A stretch of 12,706 nt of DNA from an uncultured Lentisphaeria bacterium (lineage in GTDB: Bacteria; Verrucomicrobiota; Lentisphaeria; Victivallales; Victivallaceae), in assembly GCA_903821255.1 (NCBI GenBank), contig CAIJKT010001012.1, positions 1-12,706 on the forward strand, written 5' to 3'. Positions 1 to 6,346 of this stretch are shown one piece after another. The notes under the pieces were generated by a model, which was not told the DNA's origin, did not search any database, and saw only the letters and a program-made list of their open reading frames with translations. The position numbers and the translations under genes were made by a program. Positions within the stretch are counted from its first letter, which is position 1. The number at the start of each line of letters is the position of its first letter.

Positions 1-2
1 GA

Positions 3-287
3 CTGATGGGGCGTCCGCTGGAATTCGGCGTGGTTCCGACGATTCCGCGACGTGAGCTGATACCATGCGGCAGCCGCCGGCTGCTGGCGGCGGGCCGTTG
101 TGTTTCCATCGACCGGTTAGCCAACTCCGCGCTAAGAGTGCAGGCATCCTGCATGGCAATGGGCCAGGTTGCGGGAGCGGTGGCGGCATTGGCGGCACAA
201 CATCGGCAGCCTTCATTGGAAGTTGATATTGCATTAATCAAAAATCTGCTGCTGGTGCATGGCGCCATCATTCCGCCGCGTCCCTGA
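3..287 (+). CDS. FAD-dependent oxidoreductase, C-terminal end (5' truncated by window)
   Basis: Only the last 94 codons are visible; the frame is open at the left edge, so the gene starts outside the window. The pattern IPRRELIPCGSRRLLAAGRC, followed by VSIDRLANSALRVQ and SCMAMGQVAGAVAALAA, is the closing part of the FAD-dependent oxidoreductase family PF12831. There a loop meaning roughly 'to be held in the database of this FAD site' precedes a Gly/Ala-rich helix (MGQVAGAVAALAA) that closes the FAD site. The final segment (DIALIKNLLLVHGAIIP) matches the usual short C-terminal helix of the family. Members in PVC bacteria are often found in carbohydrate-degradation loci and are probably redox enzymes acting on sugars or related compounds, but the substrate cannot be inferred here. 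It runs in the same direction as the operon at 1694 but is separated from it by the divergent regulator, so it belongs to an upstream transcription unit. Family assignment is solid; function is open. Confidence 0.82.
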   Translation: MMGRPLEFGVVPTIPRRELIPCGSRRLLAAGRCVSIDRLANSALRVQASCMAMGQVAGAVAALAAQHRQPSLEVDIALIKNLLLVHGAIIPPRP

Positions 288-307
288 CACATTGCCATCA
301 TGTCCAA

Positions 308-320
308 CGGTTATTAACCG
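308..320. repeat. 13-bp perfect palindrome
   Basis: CGGTTATTAACCG is self-complementary around a central T. It lies 20 bases after the oxidoreductase stop codon. The one-base centre is too tight for a terminator loop, so it is either a protein-binding site or chance. No T-run follows. Confidence 0.35.
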
Positions 321-400
321 CAGGATCAAGCAAATTTAAGCTTATTTCTGAATCTTGCGACTGAGAATATTAAAATAAGACGTGTGAATAAACGTTAAAT

Positions 401-416
401 CAATGAATATTCATTG
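401..416. repeat. 16-bp perfect palindrome, possible protein-binding site
   Basis: CAATGAATATTCATTG is exactly self-complementary with no spacer and sits in the AT-rich non-coding stretch between two convergent genes. A perfect 16-bp dyad is uncommon by chance and resembles a dimeric regulator site. No promoter boxes were seen beside it, so any role is unassigned. Confidence 0.45.
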
Positions 417-480
417 CCCTCAGTCCGACAGACTGCCGGGAATTGTCATACTACAATGTTTGTGGAATGCTCAATGTCAA

Positions 481-503
481 AAGGATTTAATCATAAAGTC
501 CTT
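481..503 (-). terminator. Weak hairpin, possible terminator of the LacI-family gene
   Basis: AAGGATTT (481-488) pairs with AAAGTCCTT (495-503) over eight pairs including one G:U, with a short AT-rich loop. Read on the minus strand it lies about 65 bases after the regulator stop codon and is followed by a short TTTT. The stem is AT-rich and the T-run short, so termination efficiency is doubtful. Confidence 0.3.
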
Positions 504-568
504 ACAAAGCAACGACATCCTATCAGTTCGGTTCAGCATGCCGGGGTTTGTCCACAAGCGGCAGTTGT

Positions 569-1612
569 TTACTGGCAATCGGGGCAATTCAATGCGGGCA
601 GGGTTGCGCCGATGCGGATTTCAGGTTCAACTACAATACGGGCGTGATTTTCCGGCAGTTTCCCGCCGACCCATTGCATGGTAATTTCCATCATCCGCTG
701 ATGAGGCACGCATAATGTCGATATCGGCAGCGATAAATATTTGGTTTCCGGCAGACCGTCCCAGGAAATGAACGCCAGTTGCTCCGGCACTCTGATGCCA
801 TGCTCCTGGACATATTTGATTGCCGCCATCGTCATCTTGTCGTCATTCATGACTACCGCCAGCGGTGTTTTTCCTTTGACTGATTTGATTAACTGTGCGG
901 CGACGGTTTCACCGGCGTTCCAGAGATCGGATACGTCCCCGGCGTCATAATATGAAATTTTCAAACCCGACAAACAAGGCGGCGCTGACATCTGTTCGAG
1001 AAATCCGAGCGGCAGAATTATCTGCTTATAGCCGCATTTAATGACGTAATCGAACACCATGGTTTTGGCTTTGGGCCGGTCAAACCCGACGGACAGGTTT
1101 TTTCCCGCAAAGGCCGTGTTCGCTGCTTCGGGCTGTTCCGCGGCAAAGTCATAAACCAGATAGTCCTCCACGGACGTAGCGGGCAGGCTTTCCAGAAGAT
1201 GCTGAATGCCGTTGAATCGGAAAATGATCAGGCGGGTCACTTTGGACATCTTCAGGAACTGAATGTTTTCCATCAGATCCGCGTCATCGGCCGGCAGCAC
1301 CAGGTAGCTTTTTTTCGCGATTTTCAGGTTGCGGATCAGCGTAAAAAGGGCATTGCGGTGGTGTTCCATGGGATCGTCGGAAATGATGATGGCAATTTCC
1401 TTGATGGGGCGTCCGCGCAGCGCCAGGCTCATCATATTAGGTTTAAAGCCGATGGAGCGGACATAATCCCATACCTTCCCGGCAGTTGCTTCGTTGATCC
1501 GGCGCTGCTTCCATTTATCGTTCAGGATGTAGGACACTGTGGACCTGGACAAGCCGAAATGCTCCGCGATTTCCTCTATTTTCCTGAAATTCTTTTCAAA
1601 CTTGCTTGACAT
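569..1612 (-). CDS. LacI-family transcriptional regulator (divergent from amidohydrolase operon)
   Basis: A 347-residue DNA-binding repressor-type protein. The N-terminal helix-turn-helix lies at about residues 11-31 (IEEIAEHFGLSRSTVSYIL). It is followed by the third helix and the hinge-helix region (FKPNMMSLALRG, about 56-67), then a periplasmic-binding-protein-like effector domain with the typical late motif PEQLAFISWDGLP. Length is normal for LacI/GalR proteins. The start at 1612 is chosen because GGGTGA lies 4 bases upstream; an in-frame ATG at 1624 (four more residues) has no ribosome-binding site. The gene is divergent from the operon at 1694, with a palindrome between them, so it probably represses that operon and responds to a sugar-like ligand; this is inference. 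The -35 box of the operon promoter overlaps its first codons. Residues 343-346 are a terminal Cys-Pro-Asp-Cys, which is unusual. The family is clear; the effector is unknown. Confidence 0.9.
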   Translation of the reverse strand: MSSKFEKNFRKIEEIAEHFGLSRSTVSYILNDKWKQRRINEATAGKVWDYVRSIGFKPNMMSLALRGRPIKEIAIIISDDPMEHHRNALFTLIRNLKIAKKSYLVLPADDADLMENIQFLKMSKVTRLIIFRFNGIQHLLESLPATSVEDYLVYDFAAEQPEAANTAFAGKNLSVGFDRPKAKTMVFDYVIKCGYKQIILPLGFLEQMSAPPCLSGLKISYYDAGDVSDLWNAGETVAAQLIKSVKGKTPLAVVMNDDKMTMAAIKYVQEHGIRVPEQLAFISWDGLPETKYLSLPISTLCVPHQRMMEITMQWVGGKLPENHARIVVEPEIRIGATLPALNCPDCQ

Positions 1613-1634
1613 ATATTCACCCATGTATTATAAT
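1606..1634 (+). promoter_or_regulatory. Consensus sigma70 promoter of the amidohydrolase-pseudopilin-beta-helix operon
   Basis: TTGACA (1606-1611), exactly 17 bases, then TATAAT (1629-1634): a full match to the sigma70 consensus with ideal spacing. Transcription would start near 1641, about 53 bases before the ATG at 1694. The -35 box overlaps the start codon of the divergent regulator gene. The core ATTATAAT (1627-1634) is self-complementary, so a -10 hexamer is also present on the minus strand (1627-1632), although no good -35 exists for it at 17 bases. A promoter this strong would need tight repression, which fits the adjacent operator. Confidence 0.8.
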
Positions 1635-1637
1635 TAG

Positions 1638-1657
1638 TGCTATACACATGTAGAGCA
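1638..1657. promoter_or_regulatory. Probable LacI-family operator
   Basis: TGCTATACACATGTAGAGCA is a 20-bp dyad: 8 of 10 positions in each half are complementary to the other half. It begins 3 bases after the -10 box and spans the predicted transcription start, the classic position for a steric repressor. It lies between the regulator gene and the operon, so the product of the 569-1612 gene is the natural candidate to bind it. Binding is inferred. Confidence 0.65.
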
Positions 1658-1693
1658 TACATCCTGAAGGGGATTTTATCAAGCGGGAATTAA

Positions 1694-2488
1694 ATGAATA
1701 AACTAAAAAAATATGCTGTGATCGATGCCCATAACCACTTGTCCGTCAATGCGGCAATGGATTTGAACCGCGCGGATGCGGAGAATGTGCTTCGTGCGGC
1801 GGACCGTCTCGGCATCGATACGCTCTGCGTTTCCATTCCGCTGACTGCGCCCTGTCCGTCGCCGGATGAATTTATCCGGGTCAACAATGCGGTTGCCGAG
1901 GGGATGCGCATGAACCGCCGTTTTCTCGGGTTCTGTTTCGTCAATCCCGGTTATCAGGACGAGGCGCTGCGGGAAGTGGAACGCTGCATCGTAAAAGAGA
2001 AGATGGCCGGCATCAAGCTTTATCATCAATATTTGATCTGCGATCCGGTCATGAAACCGCTGATGACGCTGGCCGCCGGTCTCGGCGTTCCGGTGCTGAT
2101 GCATGCCGGCAAATGCACCGATGCGGAGAGTTTGAAAAGCCAGCCGCTGCTGAGCAATGCGCTGCACTTTCTGAAGGCGGCGGAAATGTTTCCGGAAACC
2201 ACGCTGATTCAGGGACATATCGGCGGCGGGGGAGACTGGGAGTGGAATCTGCGCGTACTGGAAAAACGTCCTCCCAACGTATATATAGACACCAGCGGCA
2301 GCGTGATTGACCGCGGAATAGTAAGAAGGACGATTGACGCACTTGGCATCGACCATGTTTTATTTGCCACGGATGGCATATTTGAAGAAGGAGTGGGCAA
2401 AGTCATCGACGCCGGACTCCGCGAAAGCGAATATCAAAAGCTTTTCCGGGATAATTTTCAACGCATCCTAGCTATGAGGAAAGTATAA
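1694..2488 (+). CDS. Metal-dependent amidohydrolase family 2 protein (PF04909-like)
   Basis: A 264-residue TIM-barrel hydrolase of the amidohydrolase superfamily, probably cytoplasmic since no signal peptide is present. The metal-site residues are visible in order. The HxH of strand 1 is in VIDAHNHLS (His13, His15). Later ligands are His137 in VLMHAGK and His175 in LIQGHIGGGG, and the catalytic Asp is Asp227 in LFATDG. GIKLYHQY (106-113) is a typical strand of the family. The start is fixed by an in-frame TAA immediately before the ATG; the ribosome-binding site is only moderate (GGGA about 5 bases upstream). It is first in the operon and its stop codon abuts the next start, so the two are probably translated together. 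Family members hydrolyse or decarboxylate small cyclic compounds or sugar lactones. In this setting a sugar-acid or lactone substrate is plausible but unproven. Confidence 0.88.
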   Translation: MNKLKKYAVIDAHNHLSVNAAMDLNRADAENVLRAADRLGIDTLCVSIPLTAPCPSPDEFIRVNNAVAEGMRMNRRFLGFCFVNPGYQDEALREVERCIVKEKMAGIKLYHQYLICDPVMKPLMTLAAGLGVPVLMHAGKCTDAESLKSQPLLSNALHFLKAAEMFPETTLIQGHIGGGGDWEWNLRVLEKRPPNVYIDTSGSVIDRGIVRRTIDALGIDHVLFATDGIFEEGVGKVIDAGLRESEYQKLFRDNFQRILAMRKV

Positions 2489-3262
2489 ATGCTCTTCGAC
2501 GTCAATACCGCCATCGGACACTGGCCGTTCCGCAAATTGCAGGACAATGATGCGCCGTCACTGCGGAAACTGCTGGAGTCACATAAAATCACCATGGCCG
2601 CTGTCGCCAATATCAATGGCATTTTCTATAAAAACACTCAGGATGCCAATCTGGAACTGGCGGAGGCGCTGGCGCCGCACCGGGACTTTTTTGTTGGCAT
2701 TGCCACGCTAAATCCCGCCTATGCCGCCTGGGAGCGGGATCTTGAGTATTGCGTCCGGACGCTGGGGTTCAAGGGGCTCCGGCTGCTGCCTCAATACCAC
2801 AATTATCCGGTATTTTCTCCCGAGGCAATTAACATTGCCGCCGCCGCCGCCCAATTCGATATTCCCATTCTCATTCCGCAAATGATTGTCGACAAGCGGC
2901 AGAAGCACTGGCTGGATGTTGAAACTTATGTCGATGTGCATGAACTTGGCAGACTCTGCCGGAAAGTGCCGCAGGCAAAGTTCATCCTGACCGAATACCG
3001 GATTCCGGCAAATCTGATTGACGAAAGCGGAAAACCGCTGTATTCCAACCTTTATATTGAGATATCCCGCCTGCGCTCCGCCTATATGCAGGATCTGGCA
3101 AAACTGGCACAGGCGCTGGGGAGCGATCATCTGCTGTTCGGTTCCGGCGCGCCGTTCAAGGAGATATCGCCGGCCATCCTGAAAATGCAGTGCGCCGACC
3201 TTTCCGGACAGGAAAAGGCGCAGATAAACGGACTCAATGCACATTCGCTGTTCAGTCTTTAA
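2489..3262 (+). CDS. Amidohydrolase-fold protein lacking the canonical metal ligands
   Basis: A 257-residue protein with the layout of amidohydrolase family 2. FDVNTAIGHWPF sits where the first strand should be, then GIATLNP, FKGLRLLPQYHNY, IPILIPQ, and DHLLFGSGAPF near the end. The metal site looks lost: HxH is replaced by Asn6-x-Ala8, the strand-5 His by Gln131, the next His by LTEYR (about 168-171), and the catalytic Asp by Gly220. It could be a non-catalytic partner of the upstream enzyme, or a metal-independent or differently built enzyme. Its ATG directly follows the TAA of the upstream gene with no gap, and AGGA (2477-2480) lies 8 bases ahead, so coupled translation and a stable complex are reasonable inferences. 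The fold call is fairly firm; activity is unknown. Confidence 0.8.
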   Translation: MLFDVNTAIGHWPFRKLQDNDAPSLRKLLESHKITMAAVANINGIFYKNTQDANLELAEALAPHRDFFVGIATLNPAYAAWERDLEYCVRTLGFKGLRLLPQYHNYPVFSPEAINIAAAAAQFDIPILIPQMIVDKRQKHWLDVETYVDVHELGRLCRKVPQAKFILTEYRIPANLIDESGKPLYSNLYIEISRLRSAYMQDLAKLAQALGSDHLLFGSGAPFKEISPAILKMQCADLSGQEKAQINGLNAHSLFSL

Positions 3263-3287
3263 ATAAATATAAAAATGCGAGGGGAAA

Positions 3288-4007
3288 ATGAAAAAGTCCT
3301 ATGGTTCCAGTCAGAATTTTACACTCATCGAACTCCTGGTGGTGATCGCGATCATCGCGATTTTGGCCTCAATGCTGCTGCCGGCGCTCAATAAGGCCCG
3401 CCTGACCGCGCGCGGCGCGACCTGCCTGAATAATCTGAAACAGTGCGGAACGGCGTTCGTGCAGTATGCCGATGACAACAAGGATGTGATAGCACTCGCC
3501 AGTTACACAGTTGCGGGTTCTTCGCGCCGCTGGTCCAATTATCTATGCGGCGACAAGGTTCCTGCCAGTTTCCCGGGCGGAATTAATTATCTTCTCAACC
3601 GCCAGGTCACAATCTGCCCGATGGAAGCGCCGTTCAAATACGCAACCAATGGTTACAGCTATACTTACGGCGCACTGGGCAGTGCGTCAACCAGTAATCT
3701 TGATCCGGCCATTTTCTCTCCGACCGGTTATGATCCGGCAAGCAACCGCTTTGTCGCGATGAACCGTCTGCGTCAGCCGAGCAAAATATTTTTGCTGGCC
3801 GACTCCTGGCATCAGACCTGGGGCAGTCAGAGTTACATCATTATTTTTACCTCCAGCGCCATTCCGGGGTATCTCCATTTCCGTCACCGCGATCTGGTCA
3901 ATACATTATATGCCGACGGACATGTGACTCCCACCGATAAAAGCACATTTAAAGCTTTAGGCGCCGCTATCGGCTACAACCAAAACAAAGCAATCATCAG
4001 TTTCTAA
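3288..4007 (+). CDS. Pseudopilin-like protein with prepilin N-terminus and H-X9-DG motif
   Basis: A 239-residue exported protein. A short basic leader (about 10 residues) ends in Asn10. The prepilin signature [20 protein letters not shown] then begins, with the conserved Glu at mature position 5 and a hydrophobic helix to about residue 33. The C-terminal part carries the H-X9-DG motif (His200, then Asp210-Gly211 in LYADGHV), the hallmark of the large PVC-group family of prepilin-processing-associated proteins (DUF1559-like). The residue before the cleavage point is Asn rather than the usual Gly. The ribosome-binding site GAGGGGA (3279-3285) is strong. It lies between amidohydrolase and beta-helix genes on one strand with short gaps (25 bases on each side), so it is probably co-transcribed with them. 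Expected role: inner-membrane-anchored or assembled pseudopilin, perhaps linked to secretion or surface display of the neighbouring enzymes. That link is inference. Confidence 0.9.
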   Translation: MKKSYGSSQNFTLIELLVVIAIIAILASMLLPALNKARLTARGATCLNNLKQCGTAFVQYADDNKDVIALASYTVAGSSRRWSNYLCGDKVPASFPGGINYLLNRQVTICPMEAPFKYATNGYSYTYGALGSASTSNLDPAIFSPTGYDPASNRFVAMNRLRQPSKIFLLADSWHQTWGSQSYIIIFTSSAIPGYLHFRHRDLVNTLYADGHVTPTDKSTFKALGAAIGYNQNKAIISF

Positions 4008-4032
4008 ATTTAACCGTAATAAGGATGGACAG

Positions 4033-6303
4033 ATGCAAAAGACGCCGAATTATATTCTGGGATTGTCCGCATTCGCGATGTTGTTGTTTACTGCGTTCGT
4101 CGCACCGGCGGCCTCGCCTGATCTTAAATCGTTTAATGCCGCCGGTGACGCAGTGACCGACGACAGCGACGCTTTCAGCAAGGCGCTGAAGGCTGCTGAA
4201 TCATCATCGCAGTTGTGCATCCCTTCAGGGAAATATCTGATCGGCTCCGTTGCGGTGCCTGCCAGTGTGAAACTGAGCTTTGCCGCCGGCGCGGTGTTGA
4301 AAATAAAGCCCGGCTGCACGCTGGAGATCAATGGCGAAATCGATGCTTCGCCGGTGGAGATATTCAACGGGCCGGGAACGGTTTCCGGCAAACCGCTCAA
4401 CCATCGCATCTACCCGCAGTGGTTCGGCGCGCGCGGCGACGGCAGCACCGATGACAGCAGTGCATTGCAGAATGCCGCCGACCTGGCGTTCCGGTCTCTT
4501 GGCAGAACTCTATTTATTCCGGAAGGGCGTTATCTGTTTGCCCAAAAAATCGTCGTGAAATGCAATATTGAGTGTTCCGGCGTGCTGGTCCGGAAAATCA
4601 GGATCGATCCGAAGAAGACTGTATTTTCACATTTTATGTTTGTCGACTGGTTTTATCCGACCGAATCCGCGATGATTCACGTCGAAAATGATCAGGCGCC
4701 GGTTCAGTTGGATGAAAAGCTTTTTTACGGCATCAAGGCCGATTCATTCAAGATTCCCGTCCATGCCCGAATCCCGCTGAAGTCCGATTCTGCTAAAACC
4801 ATCGATCCGGTCGAGGGCGGCACGCTGATTTTCAAGACTACGGATTTCTTTTCATCCCGCAATAGCGGCAAGGGCGACGAGTTTTATAGCCGCAATGATA
4901 TCTGTAAACTGGTTTCACCCCGTGGCGACGTATTCCCGGAATTCTGTTTTTCCTACGAGAAACCGAAGAGCGCCGCGCCCTGGGACGTCAATAAAACCTA
5001 CAGCAAAGGAGAATACTGCATGGTCAACGGCGAACTTTTCCAGGCCACATTTGTTTCCGGCCCCGGAACCGCGTATGTCAACCAGTACCTCGGCAAAGTT
5101 GCCATCGGCCCCTGTTCGCCGGAAAAAGGATGCAAGTTATCTTTTCAATATGCCAACGGCAAGACAGACTCCATCACCCTCTGGGTGAAAGCCGAATATT
5201 CCGTCAACTATGTTCCGCCGCAACCGCCTCTGACCATTAACGGTTTGCGGATAGAAGTATATTCAGGCGAAACGGATGAAACTTACCGTCTGCTGTGCGG
5301 CAGCGGCGTGCTGCTGTGTTCGCGCAGCAACGTCACGTTCAATCGGCTCGGCATCAGCGGCAAGGACCGTTTTCTGCTTCTCAGCGAACTGCTCGTTGTC
5401 AACCGCTGCGTGGGCGTGATTTTCAACGAAGCGCATGTTTCAGGCGCCACGTTTAACGGACTCGGTTATAATATTCTTCACAGCAATGTCGCCTGCATCG
5501 TATATAATAATTCGACCTCGGTCAACTGCCGGGACGCCATTGCCGGACGACACAGCAAAAATCTGCTGATCAACGGCGGACACTATACCCGCATCGACGA
5601 TCACTACGGCAAGAATTACACGATCAGGAACGCTGTGATTAATGCGGTCAGCACCTATGTTCCGGGGTATTGCACACCTAAAGCCGATGTCTCGAAGTGG
5701 TCTTTCGTCCCTTCCAGGGCATTAAACTTCGACGGCGGCGAAATAACGCTGGAAAACTGCCGTATCTACAATTGCGACACAGTGCTTAGTATTCGCGGCG
5801 ATACCGGGGATTTCTCCGGGGCGGTTTTCCTGAAAAACCTTTCAATCAACAGTTCCTGCGATGTTAATGTTTTAAGTTTCGCTCCCGATAAGAATTTCGA
5901 TTTTGCACATCCCATGAGGCCTCCGCAGCATATTATTGTGGAAGACGTCAAGATCAATGCTCCGTACCGGCTGAATTTCCGGAGCGAAAGCCTGGTCCCG
6001 TGCCTGGTTACCGTCAAGGATTGCGAACGGCTCGGCAACATCACTTTCAGCCGGACGGAGTTTACCTTTTCCGGCTGTGAGTTCATCGATTCCGTTTTCA
6101 GCGCCGGTACGGGCGGGATTATCAATCTGCGGGACTGCATCTTCTCCGGCCAGATCAAAGGGCTGGCCGCCGGCAGCATCGGGTATGCCCGGAACAATCT
6201 CAGCCGCAAGGGGGCTGCCGCCGGCTTACCGCTGAACTACGTCAACCCGGCCATATTCGAGACCGGAATTGACAGCAGAAATCAAGGCAAAAAGGCTGAA
6301 TAG
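4033..6303 (+). CDS. Exported right-handed beta-helix protein, pectate-lyase superfamily, with CBM5/12-like segment
   Basis: 756 residues. A signal peptide (YILGLSAFAMLLFTAFVAPAAS, cleavage about 27-28) precedes two copies of the pectate-lyase-superfamily (PF12708) entry motif: FNAAGDAVTDDSDAFSKAL (34-52) and WFGARGDGSTDDSSALQNAA (130-149). Each is followed by a pattern like LCIPSGKYLIG or LFIPEGRYLFA. Residues about 560-720 are repeats of short strands with polar turns, typical of a parallel beta-helix. Between them, about 315-345 (PWDVNKTYSKGEYCMVNGEL, then FQATF) resembles the start of a CBM5/12 chitin-binding domain (W, Y-x-x-G, G-x-x-x-x-A), although the usual closing Trp pair is absent. 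Many Cys are present, suggesting disulphides or an exported environment. Ribosome-binding site AAGGA at 4021-4025. It is most likely a polysaccharide lyase, epimerase, hydrolase or binding protein; specificity cannot be read. It is fourth in the operon. Confidence 0.82.
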   Translation: MQKTPNYILGLSAFAMLLFTAFVAPAASPDLKSFNAAGDAVTDDSDAFSKALKAAESSSQLCIPSGKYLIGSVAVPASVKLSFAAGAVLKIKPGCTLEINGEIDASPVEIFNGPGTVSGKPLNHRIYPQWFGARGDGSTDDSSALQNAADLAFRSLGRTLFIPEGRYLFAQKIVVKCNIECSGVLVRKIRIDPKKTVFSHFMFVDWFYPTESAMIHVENDQAPVQLDEKLFYGIKADSFKIPVHARIPLKSDSAKTIDPVEGGTLIFKTTDFFSSRNSGKGDEFYSRNDICKLVSPRGDVFPEFCFSYEKPKSAAPWDVNKTYSKGEYCMVNGELFQATFVSGPGTAYVNQYLGKVAIGPCSPEKGCKLSFQYANGKTDSITLWVKAEYSVNYVPPQPPLTINGLRIEVYSGETDETYRLLCGSGVLLCSRSNVTFNRLGISGKDRFLLLSELLVVNRCVGVIFNEAHVSGATFNGLGYNILHSNVACIVYNNSTSVNCRDAIAGRHSKNLLINGGHYTRIDDHYGKNYTIRNAVINAVSTYVPGYCTPKADVSKWSFVPSRALNFDGGEITLENCRIYNCDTVLSIRGDTGDFSGAVFLKNLSINSSCDVNVLSFAPDKNFDFAHPMRPPQHIIVEDVKINAPYRLNFRSESLVPCLVTVKDCERLGNITFSRTEFTFSGCEFIDSVFSAGTGGIINLRDCIFSGQIKGLAAGSIGYARNNLSRKGAAAGLPLNYVNPAIFETGIDSRNQGKKAE

Positions 6304-6346
6304 CAGCCATATATTTAGCACACACATTAACAAATGAGGTTTTAAG

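Larger units (their letters stand above)
288..568. other. Non-coding region between oxidoreductase and LacI-family gene
   Basis: About 280 bases without a convincing gene. Small open frames here (for example 403-684 +) have no recognisable protein and run into the antisense of the regulator gene. The stretch is AT-rich and holds a 13-bp palindrome (308-320), a 16-bp palindrome (401-416) and a weak hairpin (481-503). Since the oxidoreductase gene reads in and the regulator reads out towards it, this is a convergent 3' region, where terminators are expected. No classical GC-rich stem with a long T run was found for the oxidoreductase gene. Confidence 0.6.

Noticed and set aside
1612..1624. Start of the first regulator at 1624 instead of 1612
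   Set aside because: The upstream ATG lacks a ribosome-binding site, whereas GGGTGA precedes the ATG at 1612. The difference is only four residues and not fully settled.
1703..2356. 217-codon open frame antisense to the first amidohydrolase gene
   Set aside because: It mirrors the codon structure of the real gene, has no recognisable motif and no ribosome-binding site. The opposite strand carries clear metal-ligand motifs.
2708..3244. 178-codon open frame antisense to the second amidohydrolase-fold gene
   Set aside because: Shadow frame in a GC-rich gene with no protein features.
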